Assembly: GCA_023053575.1 (NCBI GenBank)
Contig: JAKZAP010000015.1
Span: 12,706,142 to 12,770,141 of the forward strand
Direction of reading: 5' to 3'
DNA: 64,000 bases
Source: Branchinecta lynchi
Taxonomy: Eukaryota > Arthropoda > Branchiopoda > Anostraca > Branchinectidae
The translations under genes and the position numbers were made by a program. Of the stretch, positions 63,940 to 64,000 are shown piece after piece (positions within the stretch are counted from its first letter, which is position 1; each line of letters starts with the position of its first letter). The notes below the pieces were generated by a model that did no database searches, had not been told where the DNA came from, and worked only from the letters and a program-made list of their open reading frames with translations.

Positions 63940-64000
63940 CAATCAGGGGCGTCACTAGCCTTTTACCTTTGGGGGGGGGGGGGGGGACGTCTGGTTTGTG
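63940..64000 (+). repeat. Start of a G-run repeat at the window edge
   Basis: CAGGGGCGTCACTAGCC is followed by a G run of about 17 bases at 63970. It looks like the left end of an element of the same style as family O. It is cut by the window. Confidence 0.45.

Overview
The window is nuclear DNA from a multicellular animal. It contains a split cytochrome P450 gene with GT-AG introns, a 7-transmembrane receptor gene, 5'-truncated LINE retrotransposons and many families of non-autonomous DNA elements. There are no bacterial-style operons. The P450 looks like clan 3 (CYP3-type), which points to an animal. The exact lineage cannot be fixed from this sequence; a repeat-rich invertebrate with long introns fits best. 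Only two protein-coding genes are supported. Most of the other open frames fall inside repeats.

Layout: 1-7.2 kb is repeats: a 546-bp tandem repeat, a 448-bp inverted-repeat element with a paralogous empty site, and a 3-kb inverted pair of one element containing 137-bp tandem units. At 7.63-8.51 kb is an intronless 7TM receptor. At 9.8-13.4 kb are a dead LINE tail and several inverted-repeat elements. From 13.69 kb to the right edge runs one P450 gene on the + strand. Six exons are visible: 13692-14052, 24309-24433, 29303-29543, 58445-58569, 60438-60602 and 62621-62721. They encode about 372 residues from the N-terminal membrane anchor through the ExxR motif. The heme-binding exon(s) lie beyond position 64000.

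The introns (about 10.3, 4.9, 28.9, 1.9 and 2.0 kb) carry the mobile content. This includes LINE 3' ends on both strands, each with a different short tandem tail. It also includes a hAT element with a degraded transposase and another element nested inside it, a 4.3-kb foldback element, and MITE-like families that I label A to P for cross-reference. Two of these families (A and F) are unrelated in sequence but share one layout: a CAAGTTTCATC phrase, then a GAC(G/A) microsatellite, then a short spacer, then a terminal perfect hairpin. That shared layout is the most interesting pattern in the window.

The two genes have no evident functional link. The receptor is upstream of the P450 on the same strand, about 5.2 kb away, with its own putative poly(A) signal.
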